Under the pieces are notes generated by a model. It was not told the DNA's origin. It did not search any database and saw only the letters and a list, made by a program, of their open reading frames with translations. Shown piece after piece: positions 56,347-63,958 of a stretch of 64,000 nucleotides of DNA. The stretch comes from Reinekea sp. G2M2-21. Its GTDB lineage: Bacteria; Pseudomonadota; Gammaproteobacteria; Pseudomonadales; Natronospirillaceae. A program made the translations under genes and the position numbers. The stretch covers positions 124,001-188,000 of the forward strand of contig NZ_JADPQG010000007.1 of the NCBI RefSeq assembly GCF_015687175.1, given 5' to 3'. Numbering within the stretch: position 1 is the stretch's first letter; each line of letters opens with the position of its first letter.

Positions 56347-56850
56347 GTGACGCCAGAAGAGAAGAACTTGGTCGAAGAGGCCAAGCGTATCTTAAATCGT
56401 GAACTTGAAACGACACCGTTGAATGCCGACATGACGGTTCGCGATTTATTACGTCTTAATGTTGGCTTATGCACAACTGAGCAGTTTGGTGTCGTGTTGC
56501 TGGACTTCAATAGCCGCGTACTGGAAGTCACGACGCTGTTTTACGGTGGAGTGAAGGACGTGGCCGTCGATTTAAGAAAACTGTGTGGTTATGTCCTGAC
56601 CTCGCGCGCGCATAAAGTAATTCTCTGGCACAATCATCCATCGTTGAGCAAGCAGTTTTCTAAAGAAGATTTAGTGTTGACGCGTGCGATCAGTGAGCGT
56701 CTCGCGCTTTTTGATGTGGAGGTGGTAGACCACTATCTGGTAACCACCACAATTAACAGCTTACGAAGCAGTGTTAACTGGCCTGGTGGAGTTCCGGAAA
56801 GTCGAATTCCGCCAACAGAGGCTGTTGCCGCATCATATGAGTTTGTTTGA
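56347..56850 (+). CDS. radC: RadC-family JAB/JAMM protein
   Basis: 167 residues, GTG start with GGGAG upstream. RadC-like proteins have a JAB1/MPN metalloprotease-like fold; their role on mobile elements is still unclear. The metal motif is intact: Glu 46 in EQFGVVLLD, HNHPS with His 95 and His 97, and Asp 108. The Gly-Asp normally after HNHPS is replaced by Leu-Ser. It is shorter than chromosomal RadC (about 220) because most of the N-terminal helix-hairpin-helix part is missing, as is common for plasmid and phage copies. Confidence 0.9.
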   Translation: MTPEEKNLVEEAKRILNRELETTPLNADMTVRDLLRLNVGLCTTEQFGVVLLDFNSRVLEVTTLFYGGVKDVAVDLRKLCGYVLTSRAHKVILWHNHPSLSKQFSKEDLVLTRAISERLALFDVEVVDHYLVTTTINSLRSSVNWPGGVPESRIPPTEAVAASYEFV

Positions 56851-57115
56851 ACACAGGAGACTTTTCAGTATGAATTTTGAATGTGGCGCTGTTTACTCCA
56901 GAACGCAATGTTTTGGAAGTTAATATACAAGCTTTAGATCCGTCTTCACTTACATAAAGTAGATCCCCGTTGGGCAGGATATGCGGCTCTCCATAGAGAT
57001 TTCCAAGGAATTCTGAAAAACTAACAGGTGCGTGAATAGTGGCTTGGCTGCCTTCGATTGCTACCCGGACGTACGGTTTGATGTATTGGAGCACAGCAAG
57101 ATCAATAGTATCCAT
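56774..57115 (-). CDS. Unknown small protein overlapping radC end
   Basis: 113 residues, ATG at 57115, converging on radC and overlapping its last 77 bases. No clear ribosome site. The composition looks protein-like (beta-rich, with an NGDLLYV strand), without signal peptide or motif. The part within radC has no support of its own. Plausible small gene, or an open frame over AT-poor sequence. Confidence 0.5.
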   Translation of the reverse strand: MDTIDLAVLQYIKPYVRVAIEGSQATIHAPVSFSEFLGNLYGEPHILPNGDLLYVSEDGSKACILTSKTLRSGVNSATFKIHTEKSPVFKQTHMMRQQPLLAEFDFPELHQAS

Positions 57116-57301
57116 TGTGTGTTTGGTCTCTATATAGCTAAAGTGTCTTTATTTAGAATCTTCATTTTTTATTATGAAGCTAAATCTTTATAATGATAAT
57201 TAGCATACTTAAGATTAGGATTATTTTCAAAATATTTTGTGAATTAATTGTTTTGTATGTTTTTTGATCAATTTGACAATCGTTAGAGTATTTTGAGGAA
57301 A

Positions 57302-57327
57302 TAAAAAAAACCGCCAAGAAGGCGGTT
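57302..57327 (-). terminator. Rho-independent terminator of the minus operon
   Basis: On the minus strand AACCGCC, a 5-base loop, GGCGGTT and a run of T, 20 bases beyond the stop of the lipoprotein gene. The preceding 57116-57300 is AT-rich and holds only a short CTTCAT/ATGAAG dyad (57160-57179). Confidence 0.88.
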
Positions 57328-57347
57328 CTTATTGCAAGATTTCTCAG

Positions 57348-57872
57348 TTACCGCTTTACATGTGGATTGTCGAAGTCGACATTGTAGTCCCGGTTAGCGG
57401 CAACAGAATTGAAATCTGAAAGGTAGAGTTGACCGTTTGCAGTCACAAATGAGCCATATCGCCATTCACTTAATTGATCAAGGTAAAAATCTACTTCTGT
57501 GCCGTATATGCCAGATTCTAGTAACTTTTGATCTGCTATTTGGTAGTCGCCGCCAAAGCCAATACTTTCTGTAGTGGAGCTAATGATGCAATTCGAGTCT
57601 TCAAAATAATCAGTAGAATTATTGAATTCTCCGGCTGCATCAAAGGTAAAGGATTCCGATCGATATTCTCCCTCGAACTCTTCGCAGGCTGTGTACCATG
57701 TTCCACTTAAGGTTGACATGATTTCGGCGCGTTCAGCATCGGTCAGAAGTCTTGTTTCTGGCTTGGGAACGTCTTTGCCACCATTGTCTTCTACTTTTGG
57801 AGGCGCTTCGCCTTCGCATCCTACAAGAAAGAGGACTGATGAGGCAAAGATCGATAGGGTGACTTTTTTCAT
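57348..57872 (-). CDS. Unknown lipoprotein
   Basis: 174 residues with a lipoprotein signal ending LVGC (lipidated Cys 19) and an Asp at +3 region absent (Glu +2), so sorting is probably to the outer membrane. The mature part is acidic and beta-rich, with a conserved-looking SGTWYTACEEFEG block and a second Cys (NCIIS) that may form a disulfide: a lipocalin-like or calycin-like small beta fold is possible but unproven. Last gene of a four-gene minus operon. It overlaps the upstream gene by 4 bases. Confidence 0.85.
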   Translation of the reverse strand: MKKVTLSIFASSVLFLVGCEGEAPPKVEDNGGKDVPKPETRLLTDAERAEIMSTLSGTWYTACEEFEGEYRSESFTFDAAGEFNNSTDYFEDSNCIISSTTESIGFGGDYQIADQKLLESGIYGTEVDFYLDQLSEWRYGSFVTANGQLYLSDFNSVAANRDYNVDFDNPHVKR

Positions 57873-58438
57873 GAGATTGGTTCTCCGTTGGTCAATTCAA
57901 ATACTTGCTGATTTGCTCTTCGTTTTAGTAAGGGCAGAAATGCCACCCAAAATATACAGCCGATCCATGTCAGGAAGAGTGTCCTTATTGGAGGCTTAAG
58001 AGATCGGGCTTCACAACAACAAATGAGGCGCGCTACTTTGTACATCATCGAAAAATACAAGGGGATGGCAACAAGAGAAGATATGATTCCCAAGTCGTAC
58101 CAAAATACTTCATGTGTCTTCATCGCCAGAGGTATAGATATTTGCTGATAAATGTTTAACGCCACAAACGTTACTATAATAATCCCGACTGGCCAGAATT
58201 TAATGTTCTCGCTCAAAGGGATGCACTTGTAAAGTTCAATAGCGATGGCGCCGAGAAATAAAGATAGTGCGACTGTTTGGACTGATCCGCTTAAAGCTAC
58301 GGCTAAAGCATGTGCCCATGAGCCAATGACAGATCCATCAATCGTATTAAGCCAATAGAAGCATACCTGAGTTAAGACGTATGGCAGAATCAAGAAGGCG
58401 TACCACCACAGGCTATGTATTTTCAGAAGCTTACTCAT
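57869..58438 (-). CDS. Unknown polytopic membrane protein
   Basis: 189 residues with five likely membrane helices (about 10-32, 38-64, 80-98, 110-130, 150-170). No transporter motif. Cys and Arg residues near 136-142 (RLICCCEARS) lie in a cytoplasmic loop. ATGA overlaps with both neighbours show tight co-translation. Function unknown; a small inner-membrane protein next to a lipoprotein would suit entry exclusion or a cargo trait, but that is a guess. Confidence 0.8.
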   Translation of the reverse strand: MSKLLKIHSLWWYAFLILPYVLTQVCFYWLNTIDGSVIGSWAHALAVALSGSVQTVALSLFLGAIAIELYKCIPLSENIKFWPVGIIIVTFVALNIYQQISIPLAMKTHEVFWYDLGIISSLVAIPLYFSMMYKVARLICCCEARSLKPPIRTLFLTWIGCIFWVAFLPLLKRRANQQVFELTNGEPIS

Positions 58439-58926
58439 TTTGTCGCACCTTGTATGCTATCCTTTTTGTCGTGATCTTTGACTTGCTCCTTTGGTGTTTG
58501 CTTTGGTCTTCCCGAGTCGCTAATTGTATCCGCTAGGTCCATGTCCTCGATGTCTACAATAGTTTCATCAGATAGAAGTGAGATTGCCAGTCGGTCTTTG
58601 CGCATTATCATTCGCAATATGACATGGCGCTCCTCGTTGCTCAATTGAGTGAGGTGCCCACCAATTATGCGTAATGCACAAATTGACTGCATCTCGTATT
58701 TAAGAAGCAGAACGATGGCTGAACAGCTCAATGCAACAGACAGACCCAATGCTTGACCTGGACTTTGAGAGAGTGGATATACCGCGTAAGTAAAACTGGG
58801 CGTCATAAAGATCATCCCAATAATCATGACCGTTCGATAAGGTGATTTATATGGCGATCTAGGCTTAAAGCCCTTTGGCATTTTATAGAGGGCTATTAAA
58901 ACTTTCACTAGCGACCGAATCTTCAT
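58435..58926 (-). CDS. Unknown protein with two membrane helices
   Basis: 163 residues. A basic N-terminus (1-32), two membrane helices at about 33-50 and 58-76, then a cytoplasmic acidic tail (80-163) ending in many Lys and Asp. It starts 2 bases after the upstream gene ends. No known motif. Confidence 0.75.
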   Translation of the reverse strand: MKIRSLVKVLIALYKMPKGFKPRSPYKSPYRTVMIIGMIFMTPSFTYAVYPLSQSPGQALGLSVALSCSAIVLLLKYEMQSICALRIIGGHLTQLSNEERHVILRMIMRKDRLAISLLSDETIVDIEDMDLADTISDSGRPKQTPKEQVKDHDKKDSIQGATK

Positions 58927-58928
58927 CG

Positions 58929-59639
58929 TTAAAATCGTGGGGTGGCTGAGTAGACTGAACCAATGATCAACCCTTCAGTAGAATTTAACGGGAAAGCGCT
59001 CAATCCCGTTTCAAGATCTGGTTCAATAAATTTCTGGTTTTGGGGTACAGTTGCAATCATCCCTTTCTTCAATTTCATCTGTATATCCAAGCATTGGGCA
59101 TTTCGAACAGACTCTAACCAGTCAATGCGCTCTTCATGAGCTAATTCTGAATAAAATGGATCTATAGTGAAGACACGTTGGTGTGATACCTTACGTGAAT
59201 ACACCGGGATTTCGAAATGCTGTTCTATTGGACGCCAACGAACCAAATAGCCTTCAGTACTCAAAAATTTTTCAACGGCATCGATAACAAGCTCGGCAAA
59301 CACCAGGGTTGTAGCAAGGATGTGGCAGTTTCGTATGGTGGCGGGGGATTTTGAATCAAATACTATTGGTTCTATCCAGCGTCGATATAACCCCTCAATC
59401 GACCAGCCATCATCATCCAATCGAGTTGGGAGCGCGCCACTTGGAATTTTGTATGTATCCCAGAACGCAGGGCGGTCAGGCCAGAAAACGAGACCGAGCC
59501 GATCGGTTAAGACATGAGGCGCGACGATGGAATATGGCAACGGGTTCAACCGTGTGTATGGTGCTTGTCGATGCAACTCTATATCCATCTGATTGCTTAT
59601 CAGAAAGAGATCATCATTGTTTAGCTTCTGCACGGTCAC
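58929..59639 (-). CDS. Unknown soluble protein, first gene of minus operon
   Basis: 236 residues from a GTG at 59639 with GAGGAAAA upstream. Soluble, Trp-rich and proline-rich, with no signal peptide or catalytic motif that I recognise. It heads the four-gene operon that ends at 57348 and has a good promoter at 59681-59709. Function unknown. Confidence 0.8.
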   Translation of the reverse strand: MTVQKLNNDDLFLISNQMDIELHRQAPYTRLNPLPYSIVAPHVLTDRLGLVFWPDRPAFWDTYKIPSGALPTRLDDDGWSIEGLYRRWIEPIVFDSKSPATIRNCHILATTLVFAELVIDAVEKFLSTEGYLVRWRPIEQHFEIPVYSRKVSHQRVFTIDPFYSELAHEERIDWLESVRNAQCLDIQMKLKKGMIATVPQNQKFIEPDLETGLSAFPLNSTEGLIIGSVYSATPRF

Positions 59640-59680
59640 GTGTCAGTTTTCCTCGTGATGTTCGAATTTAGCTAGAGCTC

Positions 59681-59725
59681 ATATTAGGGCTGCAAGCCCT
59701 ATAATGCAAGATCATGTGATACTAT
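59681..59725. promoter_or_regulatory. 13-bp operator copy H between divergent promoters
   Basis: ATGCAAGATCATG (59704-59716). Plus direction: it runs into TGATACTAT, an extended -10 at 59717-59725. Minus direction: its complement supplies the -35 box TTGCAT (59709-59704), with a 17-base spacer and TAATAT (59686-59681) for the operon at 59639. The spacer holds a dyad AGGGCT/AGCCCT. Confidence 0.7.
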
Positions 59726-59900
59726 GGACATACTATAAGCACCATATATGCCAATTCAACATTTATTTGAGAAAATTTCATATTAAATTTTGATCAGTAT
59801 TATAAACAGGTGAGCATCAGCGTGATTATTATTAGAAAATGGTTAACTAGTTATGGCCAATTGGTGTCAGAATTGAATGTGTAGTAATGGCGCTACACAT

Positions 59901-60173
59901 TCAACGCATTGTTAAGTGCCATGAGGGGGAGTCAAGGCGCCTATCAACAATTCTTGAATCACTACTGTAATCACGTATTGCCACCGACATATGCCATAGG
60001 CAAATGCTAGACAGTTGATAGAGTTTTTTGAATACATTCTTTTTACTCCTAATTTGCTTTTTTTGTTCGTGTTTATTACCACCTCGACGCTTATACGGTG
60101 TAGCAGCATGTTTAAATAAGGCATTAGCCGCATCTAATAACAATCCCGGTTCATCACCATAACTAACGTTCAA
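59901..60173 (-). pseudogene. Possible IS110-family transposase remnant
   Basis: A 90-codon minus frame contains YGDEPGLLLDAANALFKHA, which resembles the C-terminal DEAANALL-type block of IS110 transposases; the expected Gly-Asp and following Leu-Leu-x-Ala-Ala-Asn-Ala spacing fits. The rest does not align well, there is no N-terminal catalytic domain, and a second frame over the same bases looks equally plausible, which suggests frameshifts. No ends or target duplication found. Low confidence. Confidence 0.3.
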
Positions 60174-60475
60174 GCAATCGCATTACTGGTCAAATTACTC
60201 TCCGCAACTTATTTGGCCCAGGCAACCAGTTTATCGATGCAAGACATCGTCATTTTCAAAGGCGACCTGTTGATCGTATCCCGGGTCAGAGAACCCTGCA
60301 GGGTTGGCATCGTGGTGGCGGGTCGGAGCTGATAGGCAACGAGTGCCGAGGACCATACGAGCCGCCTTCGACAATAGCATTCCTTATGATCATTATAATG
60401 ACAAAGCGATGGTTATCGGCCAAATTGTTAACCCTATCGCAGCTTCCTTTATCCGTCAGGTACTGTTAGATAAAT

Positions 60476-60732
60476 TATTTATCACAAAGTTACCAGTAGC
60501 AACCAGCAGCCTTATCTCTGGTTAACTTTCCGTCTATTTATTCCTGAGAGTGGCTTGTGATGGCGATTCCGAGCGATTCCTTCCCCTTCCTATAGATTCC
60601 TAGCGAGGCGGTTGCGTGCAGCGTCAGTGAGTTGATTAAAGTGGCGCGGTCGAGTTCGAAGGTAGTTTAACCAGAGGGGGAGTAGAAGGGCTCATTATAA
60701 TGGTAATATTTCTGGTAACTTTGTGATAAATA
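60476..60732. repeat. Inverted pair of a 21-bp sequence
   Basis: The 21-mer beginning CTGGTAACTTTGTG and ending ATAAATA is at 60712-60732 on the plus strand and exact on the minus strand at 60496-60476. A 10-mer, TTAACCAGAG, also recurs inverted (60667-60676 plus; 60525-60516 minus), and TCATTATAATG occurs at 60390-60400 and 60692-60702. Spacing between modules differs in the two arms. Confidence 0.75.
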
Positions 60733-61002
60733 CGATATTGTGTGGGCGACGTGAAAATAAAGGGTAGGGCTGTTAATAATGCTTGAGTCGGTCGGCGCGG
60801 TCAGTATGATGCGGATTAGGAAGTTTGCATGTTCTGACATTGTGCCGGTTTTAGGCTTTCGACACCCTAAATATGGTCGCGCCATCCGGTTTTTGGTGTC
60901 TTTTGACCGTTTGCAAAGGTTCAGCGGCAGTAAAACGGAGATAGGTGCCCTTGTTTAAGGTTTTTGACGCGATCAAAGCCCTTTGGAGTGGAGTTGCTAG
61001 TC

Positions 61003-61341
61003 ATGCGTATTCGACAATTTAATCATTGGCAGCCAGTTCGCCGGTTTGCTTGGCTCACTACCGGGCTTGCGGGGGCAGGTTTACTGGTTTGTTATCTTTT
61101 TCTGTTTGGTGATGTCCCACCTCCCGCGTGGCTGTGGCCATTGATCGGGCTTGAGGACGCCTCACTAACTGAAATGAGCAATCCACATTTCGGTATGCGC
61201 CGGTTATGGATGCCTGTGGTCGACTGGCTGCACTTCGGTTTTGTTGGCTCCGGAGCCTTTGCGATCGGCATGGACCGATGGACACATCCTCGTCACCGGG
61301 CGTTCAAAATTAACAAACCCAAAAAAAAGGATCAGTTTTAA
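61003..61341 (+). CDS. Small membrane protein, operon head
   Basis: 112 residues from the ATG at 61003 with GGAGTGGAG upstream; an earlier in-frame start at 60964 has poor support. Two membrane helices at about 14-35 and 72-92 and a basic C-terminal tail (KINKPKKKDQ). First gene of an operon whose next gene begins at its stop codon (TAATG). Function unknown. Confidence 0.75.
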   Translation: MRIRQFNHWQPVRRFAWLTTGLAGAGLLVCYLFLFGDVPPPAWLWPLIGLEDASLTEMSNPHFGMRRLWMPVVDWLHFGFVGSGAFAIGMDRWTHPRHRAFKINKPKKKDQF

Positions 61342-62105
61342 TGCGTGATTTTCTTCAATGGGGTGTCGCACTGACCGTCTCTCTCAGTTCATTCACTATG
61401 GCGGACTCGACTCGCCAAATTTCTGATGTGCCTCAAATACACTCCGTCAACGAAACTCAATTTTGCCGGTGTCCTATTGAAGGGGTTCGCGTTGATAATT
61501 CTGCATGTGGAATGCCGCATGTAGAATACAATCGTGCACATGTCGCGCCTTGGTTATCAGTTCGACAAATCGCGGAATGGATGGACTTAAGGTGTGCGCA
61601 ACCTGACTTAACAGCCAGTGAACAGCTGCAGGCCTGCGCGCATTTCGACCCGCGTATTGAATTGCTCTACAACCATCCCGTTAACTGGGTAGTGGCCGCG
61701 CCACGTGTGAGTCAGTATTTATACAACGGGCGATGGAACTGGACATCGACAGTGCGAACCCCAGGCATCCCAGATGAAATTTTTGGTCAATGCCCCATGG
61801 CAGTATCTTCCGATGGCGTTTTAGAGCTGTTACCCGGTGTCCGAGGTGATTTTGCGAGAGCGGCTTTATTCTTGTTTGATCGATACAGTATTGTTTTGCC
61901 AGCTGAGATTGAACGTGACTTGATTGAGCTAGGCCGCAAAGACCCCGTGACCTTGGCGGAATCGAAGCGGGAGATGTTTCGTCAGTCGCAACATCGGGAA
62001 TACAACCTCTATGTGGTTAATAATGAGAACGTTGACCAGGCAAGGAATAAAGCTCATTTACTGGGTATTATGAACGAGTATCGAGAAGAGGTACTGCCAA
62101 GATGA
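61341..62105 (+). CDS. EndA-like secreted endonuclease I
   Basis: 254 residues with a signal peptide (ending TMADS). Endonuclease I enzymes are periplasmic or secreted Mg-dependent nucleases with a beta-beta-alpha metal site. The family pattern is visible: YNRAHVAPW (His 67; EWEHVVPAW in EndA), then a YNHPVN block and N-x-R-x-N region (about 110-132), FGQCPMAV and VRGDFARAALFLFDRY (about 167-182, RGAIARTYFYM in EndA), and a late HREYNLYV. It is rich in Trp and has four cysteines. It could degrade outside DNA or a competitor genome; its place in a plasmid-like operon is unusual. Confidence 0.75.
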   Translation: MRDFLQWGVALTVSLSSFTMADSTRQISDVPQIHSVNETQFCRCPIEGVRVDNSACGMPHVEYNRAHVAPWLSVRQIAEWMDLRCAQPDLTASEQLQACAHFDPRIELLYNHPVNWVVAAPRVSQYLYNGRWNWTSTVRTPGIPDEIFGQCPMAVSSDGVLELLPGVRGDFARAALFLFDRYSIVLPAEIERDLIELGRKDPVTLAESKREMFRQSQHREYNLYVVNNENVDQARNKAHLLGIMNEYREEVLPR

Positions 62106-62983
62106 ATAGTCGACAAACCCCTCAGCCGCTCGTTGAACTAAGTAATGCGCAATTAGAAGACATGCGTAACGCACTGCATCCGCGGGCATTAGCGAACACT
62201 GCGTGGTTCGCTATTGCCATTTATGTGGGTTGGTTGAGACTGAAAGGTAAGTCAGAGCATACCCCTGTTGAACATCCGTTTGAAACCGCTCTTCCTGATG
62301 ATCGCATCGGTCGAGACCGTCGTCACATGATGCTCATGTCGGCCGACGCGGTTGCCAGTGAAATATATGACTATGTTCACCGTTTTGATGGCTCCCATGT
62401 GTCTGCCACAACCATTGCCGATGAACTTATTAAGTGGGTTCATAACGATTCTCTTGCTCAATCATCGCTTAGAGAAGCATTTCACTTGTTTAAGCGATTA
62501 CTTGAAATGGGCGAAGGGTTAAAGAAGTCACCGGAGCTTAAACCGATGTTTAAACTCGCGCGGCATCGTCGCATTCGGACTATTGATGAAATCTCGGAGT
62601 TGGCCAATGAATTTATCAGCAAGAGCAAACTGAGTCACACTGAGGCCGCAATTGTGATTACCGGTCAAGCAACACAGGTAATGCGGGATTGCGGATGGGA
62701 TAAGTCTCAATTTGGTTTGTCGGATGTTTTGCAGCTGTTGAAAGCCTGCGGTGAGATCACTCAGCTAGGCGATAATGCAAGTCTGAATGCGGCTCTGCCA
62801 AAGGGCTTGCTGGACACCACAATCCTGGCCTGGTTTGCTTATTTGGAGAACCTTTTTGTCATGTCACCAATGGCGCTGGTTTCAGTAGGTGTTGCTTTTA
62901 AAATCTATCCAAAATTTATCTACAATGATGAAGATGGAAATGTCATGCAATTTGCGATCATGGATGATGTCGCCATTGCTTAA
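62102..62983 (+). CDS. Unknown protein between endA-like and tus-like genes
   Basis: 293 residues, ATGA overlap with the nuclease gene. No signal peptide; soluble and helical, with a mildly hydrophobic stretch at the C-terminus (LFVMSPMALVSVGVAFKI). A His-rich part near 60-90 (GRDRRHMMLM). Family not recognised. In the same operon as the Tus-like gene. Confidence 0.8.
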   Translation: MNSRQTPQPLVELSNAQLEDMRNALHPRALANTAWFAIAIYVGWLRLKGKSEHTPVEHPFETALPDDRIGRDRRHMMLMSADAVASEIYDYVHRFDGSHVSATTIADELIKWVHNDSLAQSSLREAFHLFKRLLEMGEGLKKSPELKPMFKLARHRRIRTIDEISELANEFISKSKLSHTEAAIVITGQATQVMRDCGWDKSQFGLSDVLQLLKACGEITQLGDNASLNAALPKGLLDTTILAWFAYLENLFVMSPMALVSVGVAFKIYPKFIYNDEDGNVMQFAIMDDVAIA

Positions 62984-63004
62984 TTATTTAAACCCGGTGG
63001 TGTA

Positions 63005-63958
63005 ATGAAGACGAACCGATCTATAATAAAGTCACCTATGGACTTGCATACCGAATTGCAGCTTGGTTTCGATGCGCTTAAAGACGCAATCAATTGCGTC
63101 AGCGATGCGGTGCAGTTTCAAGAATCAGATCCGATCAGCGGCTATCTAACACGAGTTGAAATTCCACACGAGTCAGCCACCGATGATAAGACTGGTTTGG
63201 TTGCCCGTTCATTCATTCCGGTGACAGATATCATTGCGCCGGAACTCAAAGGCGAATTCCTAAAGGCCGTGTGCAACATGCAAAAGATAAAAGACGGCGC
63301 CAATCGATATGTCGTTCGCTGGCCAGGGATTATTCGAACCACGCCGGCCGTCATCGACGCACTGACCCGCTTAGAGCAAAGTCGAGAGGGGCTGTTGGAG
63401 ATCCTTAAGGGTATCAAAAATGGGCGCCCTAAGAGGCAGTTGCTAGAGCAATACGCTTCGCATTTGAATTTGAATTACTTGCGACGAAAGATTGTTATTC
63501 TCAACCAGCCTCTGGAAAAAATCGCCTTCCAATGGGAAGGTCTTGGCTACGTACATTCGAAGCTTGATGGGAAAGGATTGGCTCAGTTCCTTTCAGATAA
63601 CTCGGTTTCTGATGATGTTTATGAAAAACTCATGAAACAATGCAGCCAGGTGGGCCACCTGTATCATCGTTTTTATCAAGCCCCTTCTGTTTTTGCCCAA
63701 TACAAAGTAGTTGGCCAAACCCTGTGGCAGCGAAAACGAATTTCGCTCCCGATCATAACGAGTGAACCAGTGCCAGAATGTCTCACTCGGTTAGTAGCGT
63801 TTGACAACTCCCGATACGGTGGAATTACATCAAAAAATGAAGACGACGAGTCTGCGCGTATTCGGAAGGTCCGGAAGGACATGGGGCGCTACGAATTGGT
63901 TGACAAGGGATACCATTTATATTTGCGCAAAAACGAGCAGTTGGAGAGCTCACTATGA
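63005..63958 (+). CDS. Tus-like replication terminus-binding protein
   Basis: 317 residues (Tus of E. coli: 309). Tus binds Ter DNA and blocks replication forks from one side. Blocks that align by eye: VVRWPGII (Tus VRLPGVL) near 103-110, a helical region after it, HLNLNYLRRKIVIL (Tus LNAYRTLTVL) near 157-170, and the C-terminal block ending GYHLYLRK (Tus RLHLYV). The arrangement along the whole protein fits, but no profile search was possible. The start at 63005 has GGTGG upstream. The gene overlaps the next one by 4 bases. A plasmid-borne Tus would regulate replication termination of the element. Confidence 0.6.
   Translation: MKTNRSIIKSPMDLHTELQLGFDALKDAINCVSDAVQFQESDPISGYLTRVEIPHESATDDKTGLVARSFIPVTDIIAPELKGEFLKAVCNMQKIKDGANRYVVRWPGIIRTTPAVIDALTRLEQSREGLLEILKGIKNGRPKRQLLEQYASHLNLNYLRRKIVILNQPLEKIAFQWEGLGYVHSKLDGKGLAQFLSDNSVSDDVYEKLMKQCSQVGHLYHRFYQAPSVFAQYKVVGQTLWQRKRISLPIITSEPVPECLTRLVAFDNSRYGGITSKNEDDESARIRKVRKDMGRYELVDKGYHLYLRKNEQLESSL

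Larger units (their letters stand above)
59640..61002. other. 1.36-kb region without a solid gene
   Basis: After operator H there is a 20-codon open frame (59822-59884, GTG with AGGTGAG upstream) that may be the stump of a broken gene. A 12-bp hairpin (TTGAATGTGTAG / CTACACATTCAA, 59873-59904) lies at its end. Minus frames at 59901-60173 may be a transposase remnant. A perfect 14-bp palindrome, AACCCTGCAGGGTT, is at 60292-60305. Three short modules recur in inverted form between 60390 and 60732. I see no complete gene. Origin, termination or recombination functions are possible. Confidence 0.6.

Noticed and set aside
57332-57346. Operator copy at TTGCAAGATTTCTC
   Set aside because: Only the GCAAGAT half matches, it lies next to a terminator and a stop codon, not a start.
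59873-59925. Integron attC site (hairpin followed by GTTAAGT)
   Set aside because: The hairpin and a GTTRRRY-like end are present on one side only; the other arm lacks the matching RYYYAAC, and no cassette or integrase follows.
60238-60250. A tenth operator copy (ATGCAAGACATCG)
   Set aside because: Matches only the first half of the motif, no -10 hexamer follows and no gene starts nearby.
60304-60525. 73-codon plus frame and 72-codon minus frame (60667-60885)
   Set aside because: Both span the inverted modules, have no ribosome site, and their similarity comes from the repeats.
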